A DNA stretch of 54,581 nt from STD2-77 sp964503935 (GTDB lineage: Bacteria > Patescibacteriota > Minisyncoccia > JAHIHE01 > JAGLIN01): contig CAZDCJ010000001.1 in NCBI GenBank assembly GCA_964503935.1, positions 1-54,581 of the forward strand. The letters run 5' to 3'. Position 1 is the first letter of the stretch. Each line of letters starts with the position of its first letter. The notes under the pieces were generated by a model. The model did no database searches. It was not told the DNA's origin and saw only the letters and a program-made list of their open reading frames with translations. This document shows, in pieces, positions 32,264 to 41,042 of the stretch. Made by a program: the position numbers and the translations under genes.

Positions 32264-33427
32264 CTATTCATCTTTCTTCTTCCGGACGAGGTCTTTGTAG
32301 AGAGCGACGACCTTTTCCGTCCACGGCTCGATACGGAAAGTCTGGGCATTTATGCGCGCCGCGGCCGACATCTTCTCCCGAAGTTCCATGTCCTCGATGA
32401 GCTTGATAGCATTGGCGGCGAAATTTTCCTCCGTATGGTCCGTAAGGATCCCGTCCTGTCCTGACCTGATCATATCTTCGATACCGCTCGCCTTCACCGC
32501 GACTACCGGAAGACCCGCCGCCATGGCTTCCACTGCCACCAGCCCCTGCGTTTCCGTAAGCGAAGCGAAGGCGAATATATCGCTCGCCTGGTAATGCGCG
32601 ATCATCCCTTCCTTGTCGAGAAGGCCGGTAAAGATGACGCTCTCCTCGATGCCAAGCTCCTTGACCAGCGCCTCAAGCTCATCGCGATAACTCCCCTCTC
32701 CGACGATCATCAGCCTCACATCCTTACGGGTCTTGCGGATGATAGCGAAGGACCGCACAAGGAAATCGATATTCTTTTCCGGCACGACCCGGCTCGCAGT
32801 AATGAGCAAAACCTCATTATCTTTGATATCGTATTTGCTCCGGATCTCGCTCCGTCGTCCCACGTCCTTAGCAAACAGGTCGATATTGATACCGCTCGGG
32901 ATGACATGGACAGATTTCTTGACGCCGTCATCAAAAATCAGCTTCTTGATGGCGCTCGACGGCGCGATTATGGCATCGCATTTCCTGCAATTGCGTCTCA
33001 CGAAATAACGGATTATCTTCTGTGAGATCTTCTTCGGAATAAGAATCACATAATGATAATAGTCGGTATATTTGATATGATATGTCATGACTACCGGGAT
33101 TCCCAGCTTCCTGCCGAGCTTGGTCGCTTCCCATCCGAGAGAAAACGGCTGATGGCTATGGATGATATCGAGATTGAGCGAGCGCACTACATCGTCCATC
33201 TTCGATATCTGTGGGATCGGAATCGTATAAAGATAATCATCGTAAGTGAAATAGAACGACTTGTAGCGATAGACGCTCTTATCGGTCTCTTTCCAGTCCG
33301 GATAATTAGGAGCAAAGATGAACACTTCGTGCCCCGCCGCCCGGAGTCCGCTGGTCAGATTGATTACCGACGTCTCCATCCCCCCCTTCGAGGGGATGTA
33401 ATAATTGATGAACATCCCGATTCTCAT
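32264..33427 (-). CDS. Family 4 (GT-B) glycosyltransferase
   Basis: 387 aa. The N-terminal domain contains GGMETSVINLTSGL and HSHQPFSLGWEATKLG. The C-terminal nucleotide-sugar domain contains KNIDFLVRSF, VGEGSYRDEL and the E-x7-E region TETQGLVAVEAMAAGLP. This resembles diacylglycerol or phosphatidylinositol glycosyltransferases. Acceptor unknown; with the GT2 gene it suggests a glycolipid or polysaccharide pathway. It lies 19 bp behind the membrane gene at 33447. Confidence 0.93.
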   Translation of the reverse strand: MRIGMFINYYIPSKGGMETSVINLTSGLRAAGHEVFIFAPNYPDWKETDKSVYRYKSFYFTYDDYLYTIPIPQISKMDDVVRSLNLDIIHSHQPFSLGWEATKLGRKLGIPVVMTYHIKYTDYYHYVILIPKKISQKIIRYFVRRNCRKCDAIIAPSSAIKKLIFDDGVKKSVHVIPSGINIDLFAKDVGRRSEIRSKYDIKDNEVLLITASRVVPEKNIDFLVRSFAIIRKTRKDVRLMIVGEGSYRDELEALVKELGIEESVIFTGLLDKEGMIAHYQASDIFAFASLTETQGLVAVEAMAAGLPVVAVKASGIEDMIRSGQDGILTDHTEENFAANAIKLIEDMELREKMSAAARINAQTFRIEPWTEKVVALYKDLVRKKKDE

Positions 33428-33446
33428 GTCCGTAAATGATTACTGA

Positions 33447-33914
33447 TTATTTTATCCGCAAAAATTTATCTGCCCTTTCCCTGACACTGCCGGCGATACG
33501 ATGCCAAAAAGAATAAAAATATACGAGATTGATGAATATCAGCGAAATCACGATGACGGCGTCATAGCTGGCACGCACCCAATAGTCGTCTTCCAGCCTG
33601 AACCACATGCCGAATTCATCGAAAGTCAGCCCCAGGCCAACTCCATAAAGCGCCCCGATCCTGAGACGCTTCTTCTCATCCTGAAAGACCAGCGCCAGGA
33701 ATCCCGCAATGGCCATGATGACGATTCCGTAATTGAGGTGATGGACGTGATAGCCCTTGATATATATGTAGGGATCCTCCATAATACCGAAAGTCGCGGA
33801 TAGCACGTAAAGTCTCACGAGGATAAACGTGACAAGAAAAGCGACCAGCACTACGAAACTGATCCTTCCTTTATGCCTTACGATCAGATTATCATAAACT
33901 ATACCCATCTTCAT
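33447..33914 (-). CDS. Integral membrane protein with HVHH and FDEFGMW motifs
   Basis: 155 aa with four hydrophobic helices. Two polar motifs sit at membrane edges: YHVHHLNYG and GLTFDEFGMWFRLEDDYW. His and acidic residues in these positions suggest a metal or catalytic site. I recall similar conserved hypothetical proteins but no function. First gene of the probable glycosyltransferase operon (19 bp from GT4), so it may act on the same glycolipid. Start ATG 33914; an alternative at 33908. Confidence 0.75.
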   Translation of the reverse strand: MKMGIVYDNLIVRHKGRISFVVLVAFLVTFILVRLYVLSATFGIMEDPYIYIKGYHVHHLNYGIVIMAIAGFLALVFQDEKKRLRIGALYGVGLGLTFDEFGMWFRLEDDYWVRASYDAVIVISLIFINLVYFYSFWHRIAGSVRERADKFLRIK

Positions 33915-34060
33915 AAATTAGCCTGCATGACCGTCATCCACCTGTTTATTCCGAGACACGTCCGAATCTTTCACCTATAATATAACACAAGCAAGCAATA
34001 ACACAAAGGCCTATCACTCTCCTGTCGAGGAAAAAGGGGGCTGGTCAAGGCACGGCATAA

Positions 34061-34090
34061 GACGAAAAAATCCCACCAGGGGATATTTTC
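34061..34090 (-). terminator. Terminator after the oxidoreductase delta subunit
   Basis: On the minus strand ATCCCC pairs with GGGAT around TGGT, flanked by A and T runs. It lies 17 bp after the delta-subunit stop, so the operon ends here, without alpha and beta subunits. Confidence 0.75.
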
Positions 34091-34106
34091 ATATTGAGGA
34101 TACGGG

Positions 34107-34415
34107 TCAGCTTTCCAGCGGCTCCATAATGATAGCTTTTACCGGGCATTCGCTCGCGCAGATGCCGCAGCCTTTGCAGTGGTCGAGATCTATATGGTCG
34201 ATGGCATTCTTCTTAATTCCTTTCCCGTCCCTGACTTCCTTGATCTTGATTGCCATCTCCGGACAGTAGGCAGCACAGCGGAGGCACCCGACGCATTTCT
34301 CCGGCACATGGACCGGCTTTTGTGATTTCCAGCTTCCGGTCTTCACTTCGTTGGAATTCCCGGCATCGAGGATCTTACCGCCGATCGGGATTTCCTTTGC
34401 GCTCATAAGTTTCAT
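34107..34415 (-). CDS. porD: 2-oxoacid:ferredoxin oxidoreductase delta subunit (two [4Fe-4S] ferredoxin)
   Basis: 102 aa. Two cluster motifs: CVGCLRCAAYCP (about residues 41-52) and CKGCGICASECP (about 80-91), after an N-terminal GGKILDAGNSNEVKTG segment typical of PorD-type deltas. It passes electrons from the 2-oxoacid decarboxylation to ferredoxin. The gene follows the gamma subunit by 19 bp. The TPP-binding alpha and beta subunits that normally follow are absent, and a terminator ends the operon. Substrate, probably pyruvate, is inferred from the acetyl-CoA synthetase in the same operon. Confidence 0.9.
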   Translation of the reverse strand: MKLMSAKEIPIGGKILDAGNSNEVKTGSWKSQKPVHVPEKCVGCLRCAAYCPEMAIKIKEVRDGKGIKKNAIDHIDLDHCKGCGICASECPVKAIIMEPLES

Positions 34416-34434
34416 ATATACGAATGTTAATTGT

Positions 34435-35058
34435 TTACTGGCTCACCTTCCTGGGACGCGCCATGCAGTAACCATCGGGAATCTGCTGGGCGGCAACCGC
34501 CGTGTAGCCCCGTTCGAGCGCTTCCAGATTCTTTTCCACCATCTCTTTCGTCAGCTTGGCATCGAATTTTCCCTGGAGCTGCTTCTTCACTTCCCTGAAA
34601 GGGATCGCCGGATATAGCCGGGCAATCGCTCCCGCCATCACGGTATTGGGTAGGTTCTTGCCGAGAAACTCCTTGCTGATACCACTGGCATCTATGAGAC
34701 GAATCTCGCACTTCTTGTTCTTGATAAGAGGCAATATCTCCTTTTCTTTCTTGCCCGTATTGATAAGGAGGACGCCACCTTCTTCCATACCGTCAGAAAC
34801 GTCCACGCTCTGCAAGAGAGATGCATCCATTACCACGACCATATCCGGCCGCTCCACGTCTCCATGCAGGCGGATTTCTTTCTCAGAAAGCCTCACAAAA
34901 GTCTTCATTGGCGCACCCGAACGCTCCGGACCATACTCGGCAAAGGTCTGCGCGTGCTTTCCTTCAGCGATGAATGCTTTCGCTATCACTATGCCTGCCG
35001 TTTTCGCCCCCTGTCCTCCCCGGCTGTGGATCCTGATCTGATAAATGTTTTCTATCAT
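34435..35058 (-). CDS. porG: 2-oxoacid:ferredoxin oxidoreductase gamma subunit
   Basis: 207 aa. Begins IRIHSRGGQGAKTAGIVIA (residues 7-25), then AEYGPERSGAPMKTFVRLS, NTVMAGAIARLYP and REVKKQLQ, all typical of gamma subunits of pyruvate or 2-oxoacid oxidoreductases. It binds CoA-side regions of the complex together with alpha and beta. It lies 12 bp behind the DUF389 gene. Alpha and beta subunits must be encoded elsewhere if the complex is functional. No SD. Confidence 0.9.
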   Translation of the reverse strand: MIENIYQIRIHSRGGQGAKTAGIVIAKAFIAEGKHAQTFAEYGPERSGAPMKTFVRLSEKEIRLHGDVERPDMVVVMDASLLQSVDVSDGMEEGGVLLINTGKKEKEILPLIKNKKCEIRLIDASGISKEFLGKNLPNTVMAGAIARLYPAIPFREVKKQLQGKFDAKLTKEMVEKNLEALERGYTAVAAQQIPDGYCMARPRKVSQ

Positions 35059-35070
35059 TTTTTATATCTG

Positions 35071-36087
35071 TTAATTATTTATCTCCCAATACCTTACTAT
35101 CGGTATGACCGCAATCCTCGAGACGACCGTCTTTTCCAGTTTATCCGAAAGCGTTTTCTCTATCTCTCCTATCTTAGCTTCGTCCAGCTTTCCCGGATAC
35201 TCAATGGTCATACCCACCGTCAATGTCCGTCCGTTTTCTCTCATATTGATATCCAAGATGGCAGCATCGGCAAGTTCGGCCGCTATCGTCTCTTTCACTA
35301 TGATTTCCCGGTCCCGCTCTTTCACCGTACCTTCGGTAAGGAAAAGGAGCGGAATAGCGATAGTCACGAGGGATAAGACGGTCCACATCAGATTATTTTT
35401 CCGCTTCTCCTGTCCCCTGACGCTTGCCGGCCCCTTGAACTTCGCCAGGGTAAAGAAGAATGAAGAAGCGAAAGTGATCGCGATAAGGTTGGAAAGATAG
35501 AGCAGGAACGCGCCCATGGCCAGCCCCAGCTCCCAGTGAGATAGGGCTATCCCCATTATAGAAAGCGGCGTCATGAGGGTAGAGGCGATGAAGACGCCGG
35601 CAATAGCAGAACCGATTCCGGGATACGCTACGATAAAAGCTCCCGTAAATCCCGCCGTAATCGCGATAAGCAGCTCGAATATCGTGGGCGAAGTCCGCGA
35701 CAGGAATTCTCCTCCCGTGACCGCATAATCCGGCAGGATCAGTCCTATGAAAAAGGCGAGTAGGAATATTATTATCGCGCTCCTCACTATGGTGTCCGTC
35801 GAACTCTGGATGAGCCTGGATTTGCCCTCTACCAGTCCGAGAGAAAGTGCCAGCACCGGCCAGACCAGAGGCGATATCAGCACCCCGCCAAGGATTACCG
35901 ACGACGAATCGACGATCAGCCCGAGGATTATCATTACGGCCGCAGAAATAGTGAGCAGGGAGAAATCGAAGTCATCTTCCGCATTATCCTTGATCTCGTC
36001 ATACACACGCCTCTGTCTTTCCGCATCGATATGGAGATTAGCAGCATATCTCTTCAATTTCCCCAACTTTTCTTTGCTTGTTCCCAT
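35071..36087 (-). CDS. DUF389 membrane protein
   Basis: About 338 aa. The soluble N-terminal part (DAERQRRVYDEIKDNAEDDFDFS) is followed by about eight helices with the DUF389 hallmark SSVILGGVLISPLVWPVLAL and IGSAIAGVFIASTLMTPLS, and a soluble C-terminal domain. I chose ATG 36087; a GTG at 36132 would overlap the acs gene by 37 bp and add 15 unlikely residues. Function of the family is unknown. Its position between acs and the oxidoreductase genes suggests a link to acetate or pyruvate. Confidence 0.88.
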   Translation of the reverse strand: MGTSKEKLGKLKRYAANLHIDAERQRRVYDEIKDNAEDDFDFSLLTISAAVMIILGLIVDSSSVILGGVLISPLVWPVLALSLGLVEGKSRLIQSSTDTIVRSAIIIFLLAFFIGLILPDYAVTGGEFLSRTSPTIFELLIAITAGFTGAFIVAYPGIGSAIAGVFIASTLMTPLSIMGIALSHWELGLAMGAFLLYLSNLIAITFASSFFFTLAKFKGPASVRGQEKRKNNLMWTVLSLVTIAIPLLFLTEGTVKERDREIIVKETIAAELADAAILDINMRENGRTLTVGMTIEYPGKLDEAKIGEIEKTLSDKLEKTVVSRIAVIPIVRYWEINN

Positions 36088-36095
36088 AGATGATA

Positions 36096-38174
36096 TTATC
36101 TTACCATTATCCTTACATCCACCGCCTGGCACCCCTGGCCTTCCCGCCGGACCATCAGAGGATTGATATCGAGTTCTCTTATCTCCGGGTGATTTAGTGC
36201 AAGATTGGAAAGTCCGACCAGGGTATCCGCGAGCGCCTCGATATCCATCTTTGGAAATTCGCGATAGCCCGTCAGGATCTTGAAAGACTTGATCTCCTGC
36301 ATCATCTCCATTGCCTCGTCCCGGTTGATGGGAGCGAAACGGAAAGCCACGTCCTTGACCACTTCCGTATAGACCCCGCCGAGACCGAACATCAGCATAT
36401 GGCCGAAGCCTTCGTCCTTCTTCATGCCGAGGATTATCTCCCGGCCATCCACCATCGGCTGCACGATCATCCCCTCGAGGGTATCGCCCAGCTTTCCCTT
36501 AATTCTATCAAAATATTCCCGAACTTCCAAATCGCTGCGGATATCGATCCTTACCCCCTCCACTTCCGTCTTGTGGCTGATCCTGCGAGAAAATATCTTC
36601 ATCGCCACCGGATAGCCGATCTCGTTCGCGAGCTTCACCGCCTCATGCGGAGTATGGGCGACCGCGGAACGGACGACCGGGATACCGTATTCTTCCAGCA
36701 GCCGGAATGCTTCAATAAAGTCGGGGTTGGACTTGAACGGCATGATTTTCCTGTCCGGCCTGTCCTCTGTCGCGCTCACGTGGCAAGAAGCCAGATATTC
36801 CTTCGCCTCTGTCTTATTCTTCTCACACTCCCACGTTTTCCCCAGAGCCCCGATCGCCGCAGAGAGATGGTCGTAAGCCGCCACCGGACTCTTTTTGAGC
36901 TTTTCCGCTGCCGGACCCACCAGCTCGCCGCCGATGAAACTCGCCACGATCGGTTTATCAGTACGCTTGGCGGCCTCAGTAAGCACTTTCGCGGTCTTTT
37001 CGATCTCGGTACCCCGCTGCGGCGTGAGTATGAACACGATGCCATCCACGCCTTTTTCTTCCAGAAGGACATCAAGAGCGATCTTGAAGCGATCCGCCTT
37101 GGCATCGCCAAGCACGTCCACCGGATCATGGACGTTAGCTTCCGCCGGAAGATGGCCGCGGAGATATTCCATCGTCTTAGCGCTGAGCTTGGCCAATTGG
37201 AGGCCATTTGCCTCGACCTCGTCGCTCGCAAGCACGCCCGGCCCGCCCGCATTGGTAATGATGGCGATACGGTTGCCCTTGAGACCCGGGTAGCGCGAGA
37301 GGAAATTTGCAACACCGAAAAGTTCCTGCATATTCTCCACGCGCGTCGCGCCCGTCTGCGAGAATACCACTCGCGTCGCCTCGTCCGCCCCCGCAAGCGC
37401 TCCCGTATGGGACTGCATCGCTTTCTGCGACGCCTTGCTCGTGCCCGGCTTGATGATGACCAAGGGCTTTACCCGCGCCAGCTCGGCCGCCGCTTTCATA
37501 AATCTGTCGCCATCTTTGAAGCTCTCGAGATAGGCCAACACAGACGCCGTCTCCTTGTCGCCTTTGAAATATTCCAGAAGCTCCGCCTCGCCCACCGAAG
37601 CCTTATTGCCGATGCTGACGAAACGCGAAAAACCGACGCCGCTCGCATTGGCCCAGTCCAGCATCGCCGAGCAGATGGCACCCGACTGGGAGATGAACCC
37701 TAGTTTACCTTTCTTGGTCATGCCATTGGCAAAAGACGCGTTGAGATTATTCACCGAATCCGCAAGCCCGAGACAATTTGGCCCGATAATTTCCATCCCG
37801 AATTCCGCAGCAATCATCTGCATTTCCTTTTCCAGTTTTGCGCCTTCCTTTCCCGTCTCCTTGAAGCCGGCCGAAATCACGATAACATTCTTGATACCTT
37901 TCTCTCCGCACTCTCGGAGCGTGGAATTCACGAACGGCGCCGGGATGACGACAATCGCCAGATCTACCGGTCCCGGAATCTCCAAAACGGAAGGATAGGC
38001 CTTGAACCCGAGTATCTTCTTAGCCTTGAGATTGACGGGGTAAATCTTGCCCTTGTATTTCCCCTCGATAAGGTTCTTGAGTATCCCGTAGCCGATCTTG
38101 CTCTTATCCGTAGACGCGCCGATCACCGCCACCGACTTCGGGCTGAAGAATTTTTCCAATTTATTTTGTAACAT
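36096..38174 (-). CDS. Acetate-CoA ligase (ADP-forming), fused alpha-beta
   Basis: 692 aa. N-terminal CoA-binding domain (SVAVIGASTDKSKIGYGILK, residues 14-33), succinyl-CoA-ligase-like domains with GFISQSGAICSAMLDWA, the phospho-His loop QSHTGALAG (His about residue 257), and a C-terminal ATP-grasp domain (MKIFSRRISHKTEVEGV, GLGGVYTEV). It makes acetate plus ATP from acetyl-CoA, ADP and phosphate, as in archaea and some anaerobes, without acetyl phosphate. First gene of the operon with DUF389 and the oxidoreductase subunits. Preferred acyl substrate not determinable. Confidence 0.95.
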   Translation of the reverse strand: MLQNKLEKFFSPKSVAVIGASTDKSKIGYGILKNLIEGKYKGKIYPVNLKAKKILGFKAYPSVLEIPGPVDLAIVVIPAPFVNSTLRECGEKGIKNVIVISAGFKETGKEGAKLEKEMQMIAAEFGMEIIGPNCLGLADSVNNLNASFANGMTKKGKLGFISQSGAICSAMLDWANASGVGFSRFVSIGNKASVGEAELLEYFKGDKETASVLAYLESFKDGDRFMKAAAELARVKPLVIIKPGTSKASQKAMQSHTGALAGADEATRVVFSQTGATRVENMQELFGVANFLSRYPGLKGNRIAIITNAGGPGVLASDEVEANGLQLAKLSAKTMEYLRGHLPAEANVHDPVDVLGDAKADRFKIALDVLLEEKGVDGIVFILTPQRGTEIEKTAKVLTEAAKRTDKPIVASFIGGELVGPAAEKLKKSPVAAYDHLSAAIGALGKTWECEKNKTEAKEYLASCHVSATEDRPDRKIMPFKSNPDFIEAFRLLEEYGIPVVRSAVAHTPHEAVKLANEIGYPVAMKIFSRRISHKTEVEGVRIDIRSDLEVREYFDRIKGKLGDTLEGMIVQPMVDGREIILGMKKDEGFGHMLMFGLGGVYTEVVKDVAFRFAPINRDEAMEMMQEIKSFKILTGYREFPKMDIEALADTLVGLSNLALNHPEIRELDINPLMVRREGQGCQAVDVRIMVR

Positions 38175-38240
38175 ATGCTTGATGCTATTGATAAAGAAAC
38201 CGTTTGCTTTTTATCTTTATGAAAAACAAGAAGTTCTTAT

Positions 38241-38377
38241 TATCATCCTGAACTTGTGTCTCCCGGACTTGATCCGGGATCCGCGTCTATCTCAGGGTCC
38301 TCATCATCTGACGATATGACCCCACGATGCGGATTGAGCGAATACTAAGAAGATGCTGAAACGAGTTCAGCATGACA
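38241..38377 (+). repeat. Palindromic repeat, TGTCAT-CTGAAC subtype with nested insert, copy 3
   Basis: 137 bp. The left arm TATCATCCTGAACTTG is followed by a nested hairpin (TCCCGGACTTGATCCGGGA) before the mirror region; the right end is CTGAAACGAGTTCAGCATGACA split as GAAACGAGTTCAG and CATGACA. It lies between acs and pfkB, 17 bp from the pfkB stop. Confidence 0.7.
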
Positions 38378-38394
38378 CAAAGAGAGCATATATT

Positions 38395-39411
38395 TCACCC
38401 GATTGCCTGCACCCCGACTTCTCCCAATCTGCCTTCGATCTCTTCACAAGTCATAATACCGCTCTCGGCGCCATACTCACTGACTTCCCCGCTGCTGTTA
38501 ATGATGCCGTATTTGAGCGCCAGGTCCCACTTGTCAGTAAGGATATATCCCGCCAAGAGTCCCGAACCGAAAGCATCGCCTGCGCCGGTAGTGTCCGTCT
38601 GTTTCTGGAGGAATGCCGGTACGCTGAAAAGCGCCTCGTCCGTCTTGAGATGCGCCCCGTTCTTTCCGTCAGTAATAATGACATTCTTCGGCCCCCAGCC
38701 TTTGATCCTATCTATGAGCTTGACAGTATCGTTAACTCCCTCGCCGGAAACGTCCGCTCCGGAATCGCCCAAAACCAGCTCGATTGCTTCGTCTTTATTT
38801 ATGATAAATAGTTCGGTTTCCCGAAGAAGAATATCAAGCTCTTTCCGTCCGCCCGCGATCTCTCTCGCGCCCGGATTCCAAGCGAGCTTGATGCCGTTCT
38901 CCCGGACCGCCTGCGCTACGACCCCAAGATTTTCCTTCCAATCCCTGCCCAGTCCGGTCATGTACAGCCATTTCGCGTCCTTGAGGTCCTCGACTTTCAC
39001 TTCCATATTTTCCAAAGCTCCCCGATAAGAAAACGCCACCCGCTCCCCGCCCTTCGTCGCGCTATCTACCACGATGAACGAAAAGGCTGTCTCGGCTCTT
39101 TCGTCTGTCTGGAGAAGCTCCGTCCCTACGCCGCGACTCCGGAGGTTATCGATTATCGCCCGGCCATCCCCGTCTTTTCCGACCCGCGAGATTACTGCGG
39201 TCGTGAGGCCCATCTTAGCAAATACCGCCGCCGCATTGCACGCCCCACCCCCGAAATTCATCCGCACGTCTTCGCTTCTGATCTTCGCGCCGTACTCGAA
39301 AGCCAAAAGCCGCTGAGAAGTGAGGTCTTCCGGCGTCTCGATCACCTTACCTTTATCGGTCGCGAAAGTGATGTCGCGGAGCGCCCCGCCCATCGTTATC
39401 ACATCAAGCAT
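38395..39411 (-). CDS. PfkB-family carbohydrate kinase
   Basis: 338 aa. Motif 1 is NFGGGACNAAAVFAKMG (about residues 53-69); motif 2 is the C-terminal TDTTGAGDAFGSGLLAGYI with the catalytic Asp in GAGD. ATG start with AGGAAC five bases before. Substrate (fructose-6-P, ribose, adenosine or another sugar) cannot be fixed from sequence. In the region of glycolytic genes it might supply sugar phosphate. Isolated between two repeats. Confidence 0.93.
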   Translation of the reverse strand: MLDVITMGGALRDITFATDKGKVIETPEDLTSQRLLAFEYGAKIRSEDVRMNFGGGACNAAAVFAKMGLTTAVISRVGKDGDGRAIIDNLRSRGVGTELLQTDERAETAFSFIVVDSATKGGERVAFSYRGALENMEVKVEDLKDAKWLYMTGLGRDWKENLGVVAQAVRENGIKLAWNPGAREIAGGRKELDILLRETELFIINKDEAIELVLGDSGADVSGEGVNDTVKLIDRIKGWGPKNVIITDGKNGAHLKTDEALFSVPAFLQKQTDTTGAGDAFGSGLLAGYILTDKWDLALKYGIINSSGEVSEYGAESGIMTCEEIEGRLGEVGVQAIG

Positions 39412-39519
39412 ATGTTCCTATGAGGTAATTATCTTGGCTTTATTATACCAAAAAAGCGGGGTTTATCCAAATAGCGTTTTTTGCTATTCCAACCTCTTTA
39501 ATTACCCAACTATTGTTTA

Positions 39520-39659
39520 TGTCATCCTAAACCATATCATCCCGGACTTGATACGGGATTTGCATCTGTTTCAGGAGCTTCGTCATATAATGTTAAATTA
39601 TTGTATGGCAAGAATTGGACGTAATGCAAAGCAGATGCTGAAACAAGTTCAGCGTGACA
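39520..39659 (+). repeat. Palindromic repeat, TGTCAT-CTGAAC subtype with nested insert, copy 4
   Basis: 140 bp. Left arm TGTCATCCTAAACC, then a nested hairpin (ATCATCCCGGACTTGATACG with GGAT), then GTTTCAGGAGCTTCGTCATATAA cut as GTTTCAGG and ATATAA; right end AAACAAGTTCAGCGTGACA. Confidence 0.7.
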
Positions 39660-39731
39660 GCATAGGATAGGTAAGTCATATCCACGTGAATATCGAAATT
39701 AACCCGATTCTCCCAATAGAACCTTCCTTAT

Positions 39732-39824
39732 TGTCATCCTGTAAGGATCCCTTGAACAAAGTGCTCCACACAGATCGTTCTATATGCATTGGATGAAGCA
39801 CGGGGAATTCTTACGAGAATGACA
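39732..39824 (+). repeat. Palindromic repeat (TGTCAT-ended)
   Basis: 93 bp from TGTCATCCTGTAAGGATCCC to GAGAATGACA. Degenerate inside. The gap 39412-40283 consists of this, the copy at 39520 and the one at 40010, with no supported gene. Confidence 0.55.
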
Positions 39825-40009
39825 AATTGACGGATCTATCGCAGAATCGGGAGACAAGGATCTTGATAAAGGAAGTCCAGCAATTCACGTTCCGCTCGGG
39901 ATGACAGAGGATGCTTCTTGGATATAGATATAGTTTTGAGATTCGAGGAAGTAATTTCTGCTTGTTTCCGGATCCCTGCCTGCTAGGGGATGAGACAATA
40001 TAGGTATTC

Positions 40010-40111
40010 GGAGTAGCGGAATTTACCCTAGTGAACTAGGACTTCGTTTCGCGCGCATCTTTTCAATCATCTCAGGCTATATCATCAGCGCGGACTAAAG
40101 TCCACTACTCC
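40010..40111 (+). repeat. Dispersed palindromic repeat (GGAGTAG family)
   Basis: 102 bp with inverted ends GGAGTAG and CTACTCC, internal CCTAGTGAACTAGG and GGACTAAAGTCC palindromes. Same ends as 10512-10595. Confidence 0.65.
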
Positions 40112-40283
40112 TCACTTTCCGAATTCTCGAATTGATAAAAACAAAAGGAACCAACAGAGAATATCCCAACCCAAAACGTACCTTTCCTAGATTTCTCACC
40201 TCGCCGCCGCTTGGTTCGAAATGACAAACTGTCGTTATCCATCCTCAAGCCATAAGTCGTGGGTCATCAGTTGTCAGTTATTT

Positions 40284-40856
40284 TCAGCACACCGTGTACC
40301 ATTCCCCTTCCAACGGATCGGTGTAACCGACGGCGGCAAGTATGGCATTCACCACTATCCACGCCGCAACGACATAAGCGAAGCCCAGCAGCGCTTGCCA
40401 GAGCGCGGATTTGATCTTCACCATCATATCCGTCTGGCCGACCGCCGTCATGGCGAGGAGCTGTCCCAAGACGATTGCCAAAAAAGCCGCCACGCCCACT
40501 ATCTTCAGGAGGAAATTTATTACAAGCTGGAGCGAAAGCGCCAAAGAGCAGAAATCGCATTTTTCACATTCATCCCAACTCGTCGCAGGATCATTGATAT
40601 GCCTTCCGCAGGGAATGAGCCCTGCCGAATCCGGCTGATCGGTACATGCTGCCGTAGCTGTTTCTTCGGCATCTCCGAGCTCGGGATAGAGCGGCTCTTT
40701 CTCCGTCGCGGAACCATTAGGAACGGTCGCAGCTCCGCTCGAAGCATTTCCGGGTGACGCCGAAGCCGTCCCTGTCGCCGCGGCAAATCCCCAGCCCAGT
40801 GCCATGATTATCAAAGCCCCTCCAAGAAGAAAGGCGAAAAGCGATTTTCTTTTCAT
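40284..40856 (-). CDS. Pilin-like membrane protein with Cys-rich segment (CPR T4SS pilin type)
   Basis: 190 aa from ATG 40856; the longer frame from 41036 lacks a start signal. A signal peptide (MKRKSLFAFLLGGALIIMAL, cleavage likely after SASA) leads to a low-complexity Ala/Ser/Gly stretch, then GLIPCGR and CEKCDFCSLA, two hydrophobic helices (about 115-137 and 153-175) and a YTDPLEGEW end with a last Cys. The IPCG then CxxC then two-helix layout is common in CPR proteins often annotated as VirB2/TrbC-like pilins. A role in pili or secretion is inferred. Confidence 0.7.
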   Translation of the reverse strand: MKRKSLFAFLLGGALIIMALGWGFAAATGTASASPGNASSGAATVPNGSATEKEPLYPELGDAEETATAACTDQPDSAGLIPCGRHINDPATSWDECEKCDFCSLALSLQLVINFLLKIVGVAAFLAIVLGQLLAMTAVGQTDMMVKIKSALWQALLGFAYVVAAWIVVNAILAAVGYTDPLEGEWYTVC

Positions 40857-41042
40857 ACTGATTGTTAGGTGATGTAAAAGATTAACGCGTAAGGTCAGAG
40901 ATCTCTTGTCGTTAAGATTTTTTGGAATCTTCGTCACATCCCGTACTACCGACATGCAGAAAGATACGAGCATTGCATGAGATAGATTGCTATGCCGGGA
41001 GCCCGGCGGCATGTCACGGGAAAAGACGGGGCTCACAGGAAA

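Noticed and set aside
36399..37703. 434-codon plus-strand frame
   Set aside because: Lies opposite the acs gene, is Arg/His-rich and has no start signal; a shadow of codon bias.
40857..41036. Longer N-terminus for the pilin-like protein
   Set aside because: It places 60 charged residues before a clear signal peptide and has no SD.
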